DNA of 64,000 nt from Bacilli bacterium (lineage in GTDB: Bacteria > Bacillota > Bacilli > Paenibacillales > NBRC-103111): NCBI GenBank assembly GCA_028287395.1, contig JAQBPR010000104.1, positions 1 through 64,000 on the forward strand. Direction: 5' to 3'. A program made the position numbers and the translations under genes. Under the pieces are notes generated by a model, which saw only the letters and a program-made list of their open reading frames with translations, made no database searches and was not told where the DNA came from. Shown here in pieces: positions 20,680 to 29,519 of this stretch (positions are counted from its first letter, which is position 1; each line of letters opens with the position of its first letter).

Positions 20680-20713
20680 GGTTACAGGAGCAGACTGCTT
20701 CTGTGACCTTTTT
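20680..20713 (+). terminator. Intrinsic terminator after rpe
   Basis: GGTTACAGGAGCA - gac - TGCTTCTGTGACC, a 13-bp stem with two G-T pairs, followed by TTTTT. It separates the rpe operon from spoVM. Confidence 0.85.
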
Positions 20714-20809
20714 ATATTTATGCACGTGTTTAATGTAGTTTGAATATACTGATCGTACCGAATGAAGTAAATGCCTTAGCGGAACTTTACATTTGAAGGA
20801 GGGGTAGAG

Positions 20810-20890
20810 ATGAAATTTTATACCATCAAGCTGCCAAAGTTGTTAGGTGGCGTAGTGAAAGCTGTTCTCAACACCTTTAGCAAAAACTAA
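20810..20890 (+). CDS. spoVM: Stage V sporulation protein M
   Basis: A 26-residue peptide too short for the ORF track: MKFYTIKLPKLLGGVVKAVL and six more residues. It matches the SpoVM family in length, N-terminus and amphipathic-helix pattern. SpoVM recognises the convex surface of the forespore membrane and anchors SpoIVA to start coat assembly; spoIVA is also in this window, at the right edge. The start ATG has GAAGGAGGGG about 6 nt upstream. The location between rpe and rpmB is conserved in Bacillales. A mother-cell (sigma-E) promoter is expected in the 96 nt after the rpe terminator, but I could not place it with confidence. Confidence 0.95.
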   Translation: MKFYTIKLPKLLGGVVKAVLNTFSKN

Positions 20891-20933
20891 AGGAGAAGCG
20901 AGGCATAGGCGCATGCATATGATCTTATATAAG

Positions 20934-20967
20934 CGTAAAAAAAGCACCTATCGTCAGGTGCTTTTTG
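20934..20967. terminator. Bidirectional terminator between spoVM and rpmB
   Basis: AAAAAGCACCT - atcgtc - AGGTGCTTTTT. A-rich and T-rich flanks on the two sides let it work for both spoVM (plus) and rpmB (minus). Confidence 0.85.
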
Positions 20968-20979
20968 TGTTGCAATCAT

Positions 20980-21168
20980 TTATACGCGGGTAAGTTTCCC
21001 GGATTTCAAGGCACGTGTACTGACATAAACTCGTTTTGGTTTACCGTCTACGAGGATGCGAACCTTTTGCACATTTATTCCCCAAGTACGTTTATTTTTA
21101 TTATTCGCATGAGAAACATTATTTCCCGCTTTTGGAGATTTTCCAGTAATATAACATTTGCGTGACAT
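20980..21168 (-). CDS. rpmB: 50S ribosomal protein L28
   Basis: A 62-residue ribosomal protein of the large subunit: [20 protein letters not shown] and so on, ending [11 protein letters not shown]. Only one cysteine is present, so this is the zinc-free form of L28. The track ORF (20980..21408) is longer, but the correct start is the ATG at 21166-21168, preceded on the minus strand by GAGGGGGTG. It is transcribed divergently from fakA and convergently with spoVM, the conserved Bacillales arrangement. Confidence 0.96.
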   Translation of the reverse strand: MSRKCYITGKSPKAGNNVSHANNKNKRTWGINVQKVRILVDGKPKRVYVSTRALKSGKLTRV

Positions 21169-21373
21169 ATATGACACCCCCTCTATAAGCTTTCGGAGAA
21201 AACCTTGACGTTCGTAAAACATACTATAACATAATATCACAGTAAAAGAACGTGCGTCAACATTAGAAATAATGAAAATAGATTTATTATTCATTTTGAA
21301 TATAGTACAATGAAGATTATTGAAGTCAAACATATTCATATTATCGTGCAAGATGGACATGTTGCTCTTTGAT

Positions 21374-23083
21374 ATGGAAGGGGAAATTATTCTGAGGAAG
21401 CGCTTCAATTCTATAGATGGTTTTGATTTTTATCAAATGATATTAGCAGGCTCACGTCAGATAAACGAAAATGCTGAGCGTGTAAATGGATTGAATGTAT
21501 TTCCTGTACCAGATGGAGATACAGGTACGAATATGAATTTAACGATGACCTCAGGACTTGAGGAATTGAGGAAGAAACAGACAGATCATATAGGCTATGC
21601 AGCCGATGCTTTCTCTAAAGGCTTATTAATGGGAGCGAGAGGTAATTCGGGTGTTATTTTATCGCAGTTATTTAGCGGCTTTGCCAAATCCGTTCATGAA
21701 TGTAAAGAAATCAGTACGCAGCAATTTGCAGCAGCGCTTCAGCAAGGGGTGGATATGGCTTATAAAGCGGTGGTTAAGCCTGTAGAAGGGACCATTCTTA
21801 CTGTATCCAAAGAGGCTGCCAAATATGCTGTAGTGCAAGCACGTCGAACAAATGATCTTGAAGAACTGATGCGAGATGTTTTGCTGCAGAGCAAGCTAGC
21901 GTTGGCTAAAACGCCGGATTTGCTTCCAATATTGAAACAGGTTGGAGTCGTTGATGCGGGTGGACAAGGATTAGTGCACATTTATGAAGGGTTTTTAAAT
22001 GTTTTATCAGATGAGAATACTGACTTTGCTGTACCCTTGCCATTTCATGCTCCAAGTTATGTGAAAAGTGTTCAGTCGCAATTAAATAACGAATCGATCG
22101 AATACGGTTATTGCACTGAGTTTTTAATTAAATTAAATGCTGCGAATGGGAAGGAAACCGCTTTTAAAGAAGCGCATTTCCGCCAAGACTTGTCAAGGTT
22201 TGGAGATTCTTTACTTGTAGCTGCTGACGAGGACTTAGTTAAAGTACACATTCACGCGGAGTATCCTGGCGAAGTGATGAATCATGCGATGAAGTATGGA
22301 GAGCTGATAAACATTAAGATTGAAAATATGCGAGAACAGCATGCACACATTTTGGAGAATGACGAGGATAGTACGCATGTAAAACCATTGACTTCAAATT
22401 CATCTTCAATGGATAAAATAGAAAAAGCTTACGGCTTTGTTGTTGTTGGCGCAGGAGACGGTATTGCTGCGATTTTTCGCAGTTTAGGCGTTGATGTTGT
22501 TTTATTTGGCGGACAAACCATGAATCCAAGCACGGAGGATATTGTGCATGCGATCAAGCAGGCTGCGGCGAAAACCGTATTTGTTTTCCCCAACAATTCG
22601 AATATTATTTTAACAGCTCAACAAGCCAAAAAATTGTATTCGGATCAAGAAGTCATTGTTATCCCTTCGAAGACGATTCCTCAAGGCTTGAGTGCGATGA
22701 TGGCTTTTCAAAAAAATACGGATGTGAGCACGAATACCGAAACGATGATGTCTGCTTTAACGAAAGTCGAATCGGGACAAGTTACACATGCGGTGCGTGA
22801 TTCCGATCTGGAAGGTCTCACGATTAAAAAAGACGATTTTCTGGGCATTCATAATAATCAAATTGTCATTTCAAATCATGATTTAATCGACGTCTGTAAA
22901 GCTTTGTTGGCACTTATGATGGACAGAGCCGGGGACATTGTGACAATTTTGACAGGCAAGGATGCGTCCGCAAAACAAACCGATGAATTGGTAAGCTTTA
23001 TTCGCTCCGGCTATTCTCAGTGGGAAGTTGAAGTTTGTTCGGGTGATCAACCGCTGTATCCTTACATTTTTTCAGTAGTGTAA
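21374..23083 (+). CDS. fakA: Fatty acid kinase catalytic subunit FakA (DAK2/YloV family)
   Basis: Phosphorylates fatty acids held by a FakB/DegV partner, feeding exogenous or recycled chains into phospholipid synthesis. The DhaL-type ATP-binding N-terminal domain contains [21 protein letters not shown] and [18 protein letters not shown]; the C-terminal half carries the DegV-like FakA domain. The start is uncertain. The first recognisable family residues ([15 protein letters not shown]) begin just after CTG 21392, which has GGAAGGGGA about 7 nt upstream. ATG 21374 and TTG 21320 lack a convincing SD. The usual Asp23/YloU gene between rpmB and fakA is absent. A possible promoter (TTGACG, 16 nt, TAACAT) lies near 21206-21234. 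Confidence 0.9.
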   Translation: MEGEIILRKRFNSIDGFDFYQMILAGSRQINENAERVNGLNVFPVPDGDTGTNMNLTMTSGLEELRKKQTDHIGYAADAFSKGLLMGARGNSGVILSQLFSGFAKSVHECKEISTQQFAAALQQGVDMAYKAVVKPVEGTILTVSKEAAKYAVVQARRTNDLEELMRDVLLQSKLALAKTPDLLPILKQVGVVDAGGQGLVHIYEGFLNVLSDENTDFAVPLPFHAPSYVKSVQSQLNNESIEYGYCTEFLIKLNAANGKETAFKEAHFRQDLSRFGDSLLVAADEDLVKVHIHAEYPGEVMNHAMKYGELINIKIENMREQHAHILENDEDSTHVKPLTSNSSSMDKIEKAYGFVVVGAGDGIAAIFRSLGVDVVLFGGQTMNPSTEDIVHAIKQAAAKTVFVFPNNSNIILTAQQAKKLYSDQEVIVIPSKTIPQGLSAMMAFQKNTDVSTNTETMMSALTKVESGQVTHAVRDSDLEGLTIKKDDFLGIHNNQIVISNHDLIDVCKALLALMMDRAGDIVTILTGKDASAKQTDELVSFIRSGYSQWEVEVCSGDQPLYPYIFSVV

Positions 23084-23113
23084 CGTAATTAAATTTAATT
23101 TGAGGTGAGCTTG

Positions 23114-23968
23114 ATGGGAAAGGTTCGGCTTGTAACAGACAGTACAGCAGATATTCCGGAAGAAGTTTGTTTGGCTTTAGGTATTGAAGTTGTACCTCTA
23201 AAGGTTCATTTCGGAACGGATACTTACAGAGACGGAGTGACTCTTCGTGCTGAGCAATTTTATGAATTGCTCTCTAAGTCTCCAGTGATACCCACTACCT
23301 CACAGCCTTCTCCAGTCGATTTTTTGGAAATTTATAAAAAGCTTCTAATCGAACCGGATGTGCAGATTATTTCGATTCATTTATCTTCAGCGTTAAGTGG
23401 AACGTATCAATCTGCTGTATTAGCTAAATCATTATTGAACGATAGCGCAGATATTACAACGATTGATTCGAAATCAGCTTCCTATGGTATGGGAGGGTGG
23501 GTTGTTGCAGCAGCAGAAGCGGCAAAGCAAGGGAAAAGCAAAGAAGAGTGTTTAGCACTCATCCAGCGGTTCAGTGAACAATCGCAATTATACTTTTTAG
23601 TGGATACCTTAGAATTTATGCAAAAAGGCGGTCGCATTGGTAAAGCCGCTGCTCTTATTGGATCGCTGCTAAAAATTAAACCGATCCTAAGTATAGATAA
23701 AGACGGTGAAGCATATTCGGTGGAAAAGGTAAGAGGGCAAAATGCGGCGGTACTTCGTATAATAGAACTCTTTAAGCAAAAAGAGATAGCTGTACATGAG
23801 GTTCGCGTGATGATTGCGCACTCGAATGTGCTTGAAATGGCAGAACGGTTTGGATTATTGATGCAGGAAAACTTTAAAATACATTCGTTATCTTATACCG
23901 TTCTTGGTCCGGTCATTGGAACACATGTTGGTCCCGGTACTGTTGCGGTAATTATGCAGCCGGTGTAA
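23114..23968 (+). CDS. DegV-family fatty-acid-binding protein (FakB)
   Basis: A 284-residue DegV fold that holds a fatty acid for phosphorylation by FakA. Family motifs are VTDSTADIPEE at the N-terminus, IPTTSQPSP, SIHLSSALSGTYQSA and a C-terminal VGPGTVAV. The track begins at GTG 23105, but GAGGTGA at 23102-23108 is the SD for ATG 23114. It lies 30 nt after fakA and 1 nt before recG. The fakA-fakB pair supports an acyl-phosphate supply for plsY downstream. Which acyl chain it prefers cannot be told. Confidence 0.88.
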   Translation: MGKVRLVTDSTADIPEEVCLALGIEVVPLKVHFGTDTYRDGVTLRAEQFYELLSKSPVIPTTSQPSPVDFLEIYKKLLIEPDVQIISIHLSSALSGTYQSAVLAKSLLNDSADITTIDSKSASYGMGGWVVAAAEAAKQGKSKEECLALIQRFSEQSQLYFLVDTLEFMQKGGRIGKAAALIGSLLKIKPILSIDKDGEAYSVEKVRGQNAAVLRIIELFKQKEIAVHEVRVMIAHSNVLEMAERFGLLMQENFKIHSLSYTVLGPVIGTHVGPGTVAVIMQPV

Positions 23969-23969
23969 T

Positions 23970-26021
23970 ATGGTTGATTTACATCTTATCCCAGTGCAAA
24001 ATGTGCGTGGAATTGGGGCGCAAAAAGCAGAAGAACTCCATTCCATAGGCATTCAAACGGTATCGCAGCTTTTGGACTATTTTCCGTTTCGCTATGAGGA
24101 CTATCGACTTCGTGATTTGACTGAAGTAAAAAACGGCGAAAAAATTACCATTCAAGGCACGATCTATAGTGAACCGCTTTTACAAATGATGGGACGAACT
24201 AAGTCGCGGATGACCTGTAAAGTGGTGGTTGAGCGTTTTTTTGTTACGGCTGTGTGGTTTAATCGTCACTTTCTCAAGGAAAAATTAAAAACAGGACAAG
24301 ATATTGTATTGACCGGCAAATGGGACCAAGGAAGACAGCATCTTACCGTTTCTGAATCTGAATTTCCTGGCCAGGGCTATACGCGAACAGGGACCCTGCA
24401 GCCTGTATATTCTTTAGCAGCACCAATGACACAACAATGGCTGCGCAAAACGATGAAACAAGCGTTGACGCAATTTGGTGAAATGATAGCAGAGAATTTA
24501 CCGCTTGAAATAATTGAAAAATATAGATTTTTAACGAGAAGACAAGCCATTGCACTTATTCATCATCCGCTTGACGTTATTGAAGGTCAAAAAGCACGGC
24601 TGCGAATCGTTTACGAAGAATTCTTCTTTTTCCAGCTGAAGATCCAAGCTTATCGAGCTTTGTCGCGAAGTAAAGCAGACGGTGCGGCACATGCCATTGA
24701 TTCGCCCGCAATGCGAGGATTCGTTCGAGCATTGCCGTTTACGTTGACAAATTCACAGAAAAATGTGATTGGAGAAATTGCGCGTGATTTGCAGCAGCCT
24801 TACTGCATGAACCGTCTCCTACAAGGAGATGTTGGCTCTGGTAAAACGATTGTTGCAGCGGTTGCGCTTTTCGCTGTCGTCAAGACGGGATGTCAGGGGG
24901 CGATTATGGCACCCACAGAAATTTTGGCTGAGCAGCACTATCGCTCTTTACAGCGTTTATTTGAGCCGTATGGCATTCGGGTAGGTTTGCTTACAGGAAG
25001 CTTAACGGAGCGGCAGCGTCGCGAGTTCATTGCTTCCATACAGTCTAGTGCCATTGATGTGGTAGTGGGTACACATGCATTGATACAAGAAGATGTATTT
25101 TTTCATAAGCTGGGGATTGTGGTTATTGATGAGCAGCATCGTTTTGGAGTACAGCAACGCAGTGTTTTGCGGCGTAAAGGTTTGCATCCTGACGTTTTAA
25201 CGATGACAGCTACGCCGATTCCACGTACATTAGCGATCACAGCTTACGGTGATATGGATGTATCGACATTGCGTGAACTGCCCAAGGGTCGTAAACCCAT
25301 CCGCACCTATGCGGTGAATCACAATATGCTGGAGCGTGTGCTTGGTTTTATTGAACGCGAGGTGCTGCAAAAAAGGCAAGCCTACGTCATCTGTCCGTTA
25401 ATTGAAGAATCGGAGAAGTTGGACGTACAAAACGCACTTGATTTACATGCGCAGCTGCAGCAGCACTTTCCTCAATTTCGCGTTGGTTTACTCCATGGTA
25501 GACTGTCTTCGTCAGATAAAGATCAAGCGATGCGAGATTTTAGCGAGAATCGGACTCAGGTGTTGGTTTCTACTACCGTTGTAGAGGTAGGAGTGGATGT
25601 GCCCAATGCGACAATTATGGTCATTTATGATGCGCACCGTTTTGGTCTTTCTCAGCTGCATCAATTGCGAGGACGTGTTGGTCGCGGAGAGCATCCTTCT
25701 TTTTGTGTGCTCATTGCAGACCCTAAAAATGAAGTTGGCAAAGAGCGTCTTCGCGTCATGACGGAGACGAACGATGGTTTTGAAATCGCACGACGGGACT
25801 TGGAATTAAGAGGCCCAGGAGATTACTTTGGTACGAAGCAAAGCGGTTTGCCTGATTTTAGACTTGCTGACCTTGTTAGTGATTTTGCGACGTTAGAATT
25901 GGCGCGAGATGATGTCTCAGATCTACTCTCGCGTGAGGATTTTTGGACTTCCTTGGTTTACCTGCCCTTGCGCGAATATTTACTTCGAGAGCATATTTTT
26001 TCTGAAGATTTGTTAGATTGA
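23970..26021 (+). CDS. recG: ATP-dependent DNA helicase RecG
   Basis: Remodels stalled replication forks and branches recombination intermediates. The N-terminal wedge/OB domain covers about 10-160 (VRGIGAQKAEEL, YFPFRYEDYR). The helicase core has GDVGSGKT (about 286), DEQHRFGV (about 386), TATPIPRTLA, and the conserved TRG-type region including QLHQLRGRVGRG. Length 683 is normal. In B. subtilis recG is followed by fapR-plsX; here it is followed by sporulation genes, marking a change in gene order. Confidence 0.96.
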   Translation: MVDLHLIPVQNVRGIGAQKAEELHSIGIQTVSQLLDYFPFRYEDYRLRDLTEVKNGEKITIQGTIYSEPLLQMMGRTKSRMTCKVVVERFFVTAVWFNRHFLKEKLKTGQDIVLTGKWDQGRQHLTVSESEFPGQGYTRTGTLQPVYSLAAPMTQQWLRKTMKQALTQFGEMIAENLPLEIIEKYRFLTRRQAIALIHHPLDVIEGQKARLRIVYEEFFFFQLKIQAYRALSRSKADGAAHAIDSPAMRGFVRALPFTLTNSQKNVIGEIARDLQQPYCMNRLLQGDVGSGKTIVAAVALFAVVKTGCQGAIMAPTEILAEQHYRSLQRLFEPYGIRVGLLTGSLTERQRREFIASIQSSAIDVVVGTHALIQEDVFFHKLGIVVIDEQHRFGVQQRSVLRRKGLHPDVLTMTATPIPRTLAITAYGDMDVSTLRELPKGRKPIRTYAVNHNMLERVLGFIEREVLQKRQAYVICPLIEESEKLDVQNALDLHAQLQQHFPQFRVGLLHGRLSSSDKDQAMRDFSENRTQVLVSTTVVEVGVDVPNATIMVIYDAHRFGLSQLHQLRGRVGRGEHPSFCVLIADPKNEVGKERLRVMTETNDGFEIARRDLELRGPGDYFGTKQSGLPDFRLADLVSDFATLELARDDVSDLLSREDFWTSLVYLPLREYLLREHIFSEDLLD

Positions 26022-26093
26022 TTTCATGATTGAAGTATCATGTACAGGCTGCACCTCATATACTATGTAATGGTTTTTATGGAGGTGTAAAGA

Positions 26094-26381
26094 GTGGACT
26101 ATGAAAATTACGGCATTGATCGTGCTTTTGTAGAAAGAGTGAAGTTAAAGCTGAAAAATCCACAAATCAAAATGCGTGTGCAAATGATTTTAAATGGGCT
26201 AACCAAAGATGACCTGCAGGATCGTCAGAAAATGAACCGCTTACTTGGGAAAATTTCTAAAGTTATGAGTGAAAAGATCTCTGACCGAATGACAGAGAAT
26301 ATACTTAATTTTGTCATAGCGCAAAAAATAGATCCCAACAACACATTTCATTTAATCAAATTATGGGGAATGTTTCGCTAA
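26094..26381 (+). CDS. SpoVIF-like sporulation protein (first paralogue)
   Basis: A 95-residue protein starting at GTG with GGAGGTG 6 nt upstream. It contains KMNRLLGKISKVMSEKISD, then FVIAQKIDPNNTFHLIKLWGMF at the C-terminus. The pattern of a charged helical N-part followed by a conserved D-P-N-N-hydrophobic end resembles the stage VI sporulation protein F (YjcC/SpoVIF) family, which acts in spore coat assembly. A second, clearer member lies at 60431-60712. The assignment comes from remembered family patterns and is moderate. Confidence 0.6.
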   Translation: MDYENYGIDRAFVERVKLKLKNPQIKMRVQMILNGLTKDDLQDRQKMNRLLGKISKVMSEKISDRMTENILNFVIAQKIDPNNTFHLIKLWGMFR

Positions 26382-26405
26382 AACGTCCGAAAGGGCGTTT
26401 TTTCT
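26381..26405 (+). terminator. Intrinsic terminator after the SpoVIF-like gene
   Basis: AAACGTCC - gaaa - GGGCGTTT with a following T run. The stem begins at the last base of the stop codon. Confidence 0.85.
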
Positions 26406-26522
26406 TGTGAAATTAGATCCCGTAGTTGAGAGTTGTTCTACATAGTGTGCTTCCTTTTGGGGCATGATATGCCTGTTGAAACATCTTTGTTAACTCAAAA
26501 TGTTCTTAAAAGGAGGATTTAG

Positions 26523-27020
26523 ATGACAGAGCATCCCATTCAAGGCCTAATGAAAACTGCTATGGAAAATATTAAAGAAATGGTCGATGTAAACACTATT
26601 GTCGGTGATCCAGTTGAGACTCCGGATGGCAGTGTGATTTTACCCATATCCAAGGTAGGATTTGGATTTGCTGCTGGAGGCAGTGAGTTTCTTGGTGAAG
26701 CGGAACAAGATCCATCAAGTAAAAACGATGCGAAAAATGCCATGGTTTCATTGCCATTTGGCGGCGGGAGTGGCGGAGGTGTATCGATTACACCGATTGC
26801 CTTTTTGGTAGTCAATTCTCAAGGAGTTAAAGTGGTTCCATTAGATAATCAAACGCATCTATATGAGCGTTTAATTGATTCCGCTCCGCAAGTATTCGAT
26901 AAAATACAAAGCTTACTAAAGGGCGGTAAAGGGAATATGTCAACTGGCATGTCTGGGAATACTGCGGTTTCCGGCACTGGTATGCCCAATACTATGGCAG
27001 CACCGAACACGAACGTCTAA
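26523..27020 (+). CDS. gerW: Sporulation/germination protein GerW (YtfJ family)
   Basis: A 165-residue protein of the YtfJ family, mother-cell or forespore made and needed for germination with some nutrients in Bacillus. The N-terminus HPIQGLMKTAMENIKEMVDVNTIVGDP and the later GFGFAAGGSEF and FGGGSGGGVSITPIAFLVV are diagnostic. The C-terminal 35 residues are low complexity (Gly/Ser/Thr/Met/Asn). The SD AAAGGAGG lies 7 nt before ATG. It has its own terminator at 27038-27081. Confidence 0.9.
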   Translation: MTEHPIQGLMKTAMENIKEMVDVNTIVGDPVETPDGSVILPISKVGFGFAAGGSEFLGEAEQDPSSKNDAKNAMVSLPFGGGSGGGVSITPIAFLVVNSQGVKVVPLDNQTHLYERLIDSAPQVFDKIQSLLKGGKGNMSTGMSGNTAVSGTGMPNTMAAPNTNV

Positions 27021-27037
27021 TGTATTAAACCTCAGGG

Positions 27038-27081
27038 GATGTTCTTTAAGTAGTTAATCTACTTTAAGGACATCTTTTTTT
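27038..27081 (+). terminator. Intrinsic terminator after gerW
   Basis: GATGTTCTTTAAGTAG - ttaat - CTACTTTAAGGACATC, a 16-bp stem with one mismatch, then seven T. Confidence 0.92.
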
Positions 27082-27144
27082 CATTGCTCTTTTTGATCGT
27101 ATCTTTTATAGTAAAGTTAATTATATCAACGGGTGAGGTTATAT

Positions 27145-28230
27145 ATGCGGTTATTACCAACTAAGCAATGCCAAACGGGAATGCGTTTGGGAAAGGTAAT
27201 TTATAATGAAGATGGCATTATTCTTTTAGGAGTGAATGTTGCCTTAACGGATCCTTTAATTAATCGGCTTGTGCAATTAGGAATTGATTATCTTTATATT
27301 CAAGATCCGAATACGGATGATGTTATAATTGAATCACCACTTTCTGATCAAACGCGGTTTAAGGCCATTACTGAGATTCGCAATAATTTCCGTTCCCTAA
27401 TGGAGCAATCGTCAAGTAAACAAGTTTTTAAAAATCCGACTTTAGGCAAGTCATTTAACAATGTACTTCACATGATCATTGATGATCTAAACGAGCATCC
27501 AGACGCGCTGATTATGCTAACGGATATCCATGTCATGAAGAATTACCTGTATAATCATTCTTTAAATGTTGCCGTGGTTGTCTTATCTTTGGGGATTACA
27601 CATGGTTATTCGCGCAAGGATTTATTTACACTAGGTCTAGGAGCCATTTTGCATGATATCGGAAAAACGAAGATTAACGCTGAACTGTTAACTAAAAATC
27701 GGGTTTTTACGCCTGATGAGTACAATGAGATGCAAAAGCATACCACATTAGGCTACCAAATTTTAAAAGAGGAAGCCAATATCCCGCTTCTATCAGCGCA
27801 CTGTGCATTTCAGCATCATGAACGGGTGAACGGAACGGGTTATCCAAGGGGAATAAAAGGGGATGAAATTCACGAATTTGCCAAATGGATTGCGATTGCC
27901 GACAGTTACGACGCAATGACTAATCATCGTCCTTACCGCGCTGCTATGCTTCCGCATGAAGCGATGGAGGTATTATATGGCTGTTCAGGCACACTTTATG
28001 ATCGTAAAATGGTAGCGATGTTCCGTGATAATGTAGCGATTTATCCACTAGGATTAACGGTCAAGTTGAACACAGGTGAAAAAGGTGTTGTGACAAAAAT
28101 CAATCCAAACTATCCGCAGCGCCCGATTATTCGTGTCTTTGCCAATGCAGACGGTGATAAGAGCGAGCCCTATGAAATTGATTTGTCACAAAAATTAATG
28201 CTGATGATTGAGCAAGTAAATACGCAATAG
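27145..28230 (+). CDS. HD-GYP domain protein, probable c-di-GMP phosphodiesterase
   Basis: A 361-residue soluble protein. An N-terminal beta-rich region (about 1-100) is followed by an HD domain with HDIGKTKIN (about 169) and the HD-GYP hallmark HHERVNGTGYPRG (about 227), then a short C-terminal domain with KGVVTKINPNYP and PIIRVFAN. HD-GYP proteins hydrolyse cyclic di-GMP, and the motif residues appear intact. The track starts at GTG 27133, but GGTGAGGT there serves as SD for ATG 27145. The target of its signalling is unknown; the c-di-GMP effector MotI is encoded elsewhere in the window. Confidence 0.88.
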   Translation: MRLLPTKQCQTGMRLGKVIYNEDGIILLGVNVALTDPLINRLVQLGIDYLYIQDPNTDDVIIESPLSDQTRFKAITEIRNNFRSLMEQSSSKQVFKNPTLGKSFNNVLHMIIDDLNEHPDALIMLTDIHVMKNYLYNHSLNVAVVVLSLGITHGYSRKDLFTLGLGAILHDIGKTKINAELLTKNRVFTPDEYNEMQKHTTLGYQILKEEANIPLLSAHCAFQHHERVNGTGYPRGIKGDEIHEFAKWIAIADSYDAMTNHRPYRAAMLPHEAMEVLYGCSGTLYDRKMVAMFRDNVAIYPLGLTVKLNTGEKGVVTKINPNYPQRPIIRVFANADGDKSEPYEIDLSQKLMLMIEQVNTQ

Positions 28231-28235
28231 TAAAG

Positions 28236-28275
28236 CACATTCATTACGCAACATAGCTATACTTTTTGAACACAC
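28236..28275 (+). repeat. Partial copy of the 82-bp palindromic repeat
   Basis: This stretch, a few bases after the HD-GYP stop, repeats the right half of the element at 7110-7191 nearly base for base from TTCATTACGCAACATAGC to TTTTTGAACA. The left arm is missing. No coding potential. Confidence 0.7.
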
Positions 28276-28392
28276 TATAAGTAACATTTTTGCCTTCATA
28301 ATAGAAGTCAGCTCTTTAATAGGACATGTTCTGAATTGGAAAAGCATATACATGTACAAACATGTGCTTTAACAAGCGTTCGGAGGGTACCT

Positions 28393-29493
28393 ATGAAAAG
28401 GGCTTTTTTGTTGTTCAGTTGTTTGCTTATAAGCAGCTTTAGCTTTCTTGCATTTTCATACAACGTTGACGCCGATTCTGGAGTCGTTAAAACGCATGCG
28501 GAAGCTGCCGCTTTAATTGATGTGACTTCAGGCAAAATATTATACAGCTATCAAGGTGATAAGCAAATGAGAATTGCCAGTTTAACCAAAATTATGACAG
28601 CTATCGTTGCGATTGAGGCGGGGAAGCTAACGGATCAGGTTAAAGTAAGTAAAAATGCCGCAGGAAAAGAAGGTTCCTCGATTTATTTGAAGCAAAATGA
28701 ACAAATGAGCTTAAATAATATGCTTTATGGATTAATGCTGCGCTCCGGCAACGATGCGGCAACAGCTATTGCCGAGCACGTTGGTGGTTCTCTGGATGGC
28801 TTTATTTACTTAATGAATGAAAAAGCGCAAATGCTTGGGATGGATCATTCTCATTTTATGAACCCTCACGGCTTGGATGGTAAAGAGCATTATTCCACTG
28901 CCCGCGATATGGCGGTTTTATCAGCCTATGCGCTGCGCAATGCTGTGTTTCGAGAAATTGTCAAAACTAAAATTAAAAAAGTTCCCAATCCGAATGAAGC
29001 TTGGAGCTATGTGTGGCCCAATAAAAATAAAATGCTTTCACTTTATCCAAACTCGGATGGGGTGAAAACAGGCTATACGAAATTGGCCAATCGGTGTCTG
29101 GTTTCTTCGGCTACACGCGGGGGTCAACAGCTGGCAGTAGTAACCTTAAACGATTCGGATGATTGGGCGGATCATAGTAAATTATTAGATTATGGATTTA
29201 AGCATTTTCCGCTTAAGCAATTGGTTGATAAAGGAGAGCGAATGCCGAATGGCATGCTGACAAGCAAGTCTTTTTCCTATCCGCTTACTGCGGAAGAAAG
29301 TCAAAAGCTAACTAAACAAGTAAAGCTCGAAAATGATCATTCGTTATCTTTTCGCTTAAAAATTTTGGGGCAATTAACTTTTTATATCGAGGGTCAAGAA
29401 ATTGGTAAGGTTCCTCTGGTTGCGGAAAATTCAATACAAACGGGTTTTATACAGCATCTCCATTCCTTCATTTACGCTTTATTTGTCATTTGA
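28393..29493 (+). CDS. dacB: D-alanyl-D-alanine carboxypeptidase (sporulation PBP5* type)
   Basis: A penicillin-binding protein that trims pentapeptides, here probably of the spore cortex. The N-terminal signal peptide is hydrophobic (MKRAFLLFSCLLISSFSFLAFS). Catalytic motifs are SLTK (about 62), SGN (about 117) and KTG (about 224); a C-terminal PBP5 domain and a final hydrophobic helix follow. The track starts at 28336, but GGAGGG lies 7 nt before ATG 28393. The DacB/DacF distinction rests on context: it sits directly upstream of spmA-spmB, as dacB does in B. subtilis, where the operon is sigma-E controlled. Confidence 0.88.
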   Translation: MKRAFLLFSCLLISSFSFLAFSYNVDADSGVVKTHAEAAALIDVTSGKILYSYQGDKQMRIASLTKIMTAIVAIEAGKLTDQVKVSKNAAGKEGSSIYLKQNEQMSLNNMLYGLMLRSGNDAATAIAEHVGGSLDGFIYLMNEKAQMLGMDHSHFMNPHGLDGKEHYSTARDMAVLSAYALRNAVFREIVKTKIKKVPNPNEAWSYVWPNKNKMLSLYPNSDGVKTGYTKLANRCLVSSATRGGQQLAVVTLNDSDDWADHSKLLDYGFKHFPLKQLVDKGERMPNGMLTSKSFSYPLTAEESQKLTKQVKLENDHSLSFRLKILGQLTFYIEGQEIGKVPLVAENSIQTGFIQHLHSFIYALFVI

Positions 29494-29519
29494 AAATTTC
29501 GATTTAGGAGCTGGATATA

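Noticed and set aside
20627-20810. Small RNA gene in the rpe-spoVM gap
   Set aside because: The gap is explained by a terminator and the spoVM promoter region; no other structure stood out.
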